A stretch of DNA of 7,299 bases. It comes from Spirochaetales bacterium (lineage in GTDB: Bacteria; Spirochaetota; Spirochaetia; Sphaerochaetales; Sphaerochaetaceae). The translations under genes were made by a program, and so were the position numbers. Position 1 is the first letter of the stretch. The number at the start of each line of letters is the position of its first letter. The notes beneath the pieces are model-generated. The model saw nothing but the letters and a program-made list of their open reading frames with translations. It was not told the DNA's origin and searched no databases. Below are positions 7,049 through 7,299 of this stretch, piece by piece. Location of the stretch: assembly GCA_022784805.1 (NCBI GenBank), contig JALFYG010000231.1, positions 1 through 7,299 on the forward strand, written 5' to 3'.

Positions 7049-7299
7049 CTCATTATCCTCCCTTTGATCCACCGGAAGAGGAAGAACGCCAGTTTCTCTA
7101 AGGTTACGGCAAGAACAACGATCACCACTGTCCATGCAAAAAGAGAAGGAGTATCCAAATAAACCTTGGCTTCATAGAGCCTGGAGCCCATGGAATGGGA
7201 TGGGAGCCCAATCACTTCAGCTGCCACTGCGCTTTTCCAACATAAGCCAAGGCTGGATTTTATTCCGTTCTCTATATATGGCAATACCGATGGCAGATA
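7045..7299 (-). CDS. ABC transporter permease, SsuC/TauC/ThiX-like (C-terminal part)
   Basis: The last 84 residues of a binding-protein-dependent transport permease; the frame remains open to the right edge, so the 5' end is outside the window. The visible part contains the cytoplasmic EAA-type coupling loop, WKSAVAAEVIGLP, which docks on the ATPase, followed by the phrase LYEAKVYLDT typical of sulfonate/taurine/thiamine-precursor permeases. A final membrane helix (LFAWTVVIVVLAV) and a short basic cytoplasmic tail end the protein. The stop TGA overlaps the ATPase ATG. A TTG at 7284 is not the true start, because the conserved sequence YLPSVLPYI continues through it. A substrate-binding protein gene would be expected further upstream, off the window. 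Confidence 0.88.
   Translation of the reverse strand, partial: YLPSVLPYIENGIKSSLGLCWKSAVAAEVIGLPSHSMGSRLYEAKVYLDTPSLFAWTVVIVVLAVTLEKLAFFLFRWIKGRIMR
7057..7062 (-). promoter_or_regulatory. Ribosome binding site that fixes the ABC ATPase start
   Basis: GGGAGG on the minus strand lies eight bases ahead of the ATG at 7048 and within the permease coding sequence. It favours this start over the longer in-frame start at 7135, whose extra 29 residues are just permease DNA read in another frame. Confidence 0.8.

Noticed and set aside
7049..7135. N-terminal extension of the ABC ATPase to 7135
   Set aside because: The extra residues are the permease gene read in another frame; ATG 7048 has a strong RBS and a typical ATGA overlap.

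Overview
The window looks like a chromosomal segment of a host-associated, anaerobic-type bacterium, most plausibly a spirochaete (Treponema/Sphaerochaeta-like). This is inference from three things: a BspA-type leucine-rich-repeat lipoprotein with a relaxed lipobox (Phe at -3), the mix of AT-rich spacers with moderate-GC coding DNA, and the general flavour of the protein sequences. A low-GC Firmicute cannot be excluded without a database search.

Layout. Bases 1-107 may carry the last 34 codons of an unidentified plus-strand ORF. A good sigma70-type promoter (291-318) and a Shine-Dalgarno site drive a 526-residue plus-strand lipoprotein (351-1931) with one InlB-B/Flg_new-type repeat and many BspA-type LRRs. 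It ends at a strong stem-loop (1949-1985). About 680 bases of AT-rich sequence with no convincing gene follow. From 2666 to the right edge everything is on the minus strand. In transcription order (right to left) it reads: ABC permease (5' end outside the window), ABC ATPase, HD-domain hydrolase, M3-family oligoendopeptidase, RNA m5U methyltransferase, and a 5'-truncated LRR fragment.

How the genes fit together. Permease and ATPase overlap by 4 bases (ATGA). The HD gene starts 1 base after the ATPase stop. The peptidase follows after 37 bases, and the methyltransferase starts with GTG inside the last 10 bases of the peptidase gene. This is a compact, translationally coupled operon whose promoter lies beyond the right edge. 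The transporter is of the SsuBC/ThiXZ/TauBC class; its substrate cannot be read from the sequence. Peptidase and methyltransferase look like housekeeping genes sharing the transcript.

The most interesting feature is the pair of converging BspA-type sequences. The full-length lipoprotein and the short fragment behind the methyltransferase share the same C-terminal signature, and the fragment's repeat homology runs upstream of its only possible start codon. It therefore looks like the tail of a decayed or recombined surface-protein gene. I found no convincing previously undescribed system, CRISPR array, tRNA, rRNA or intact mobile element.
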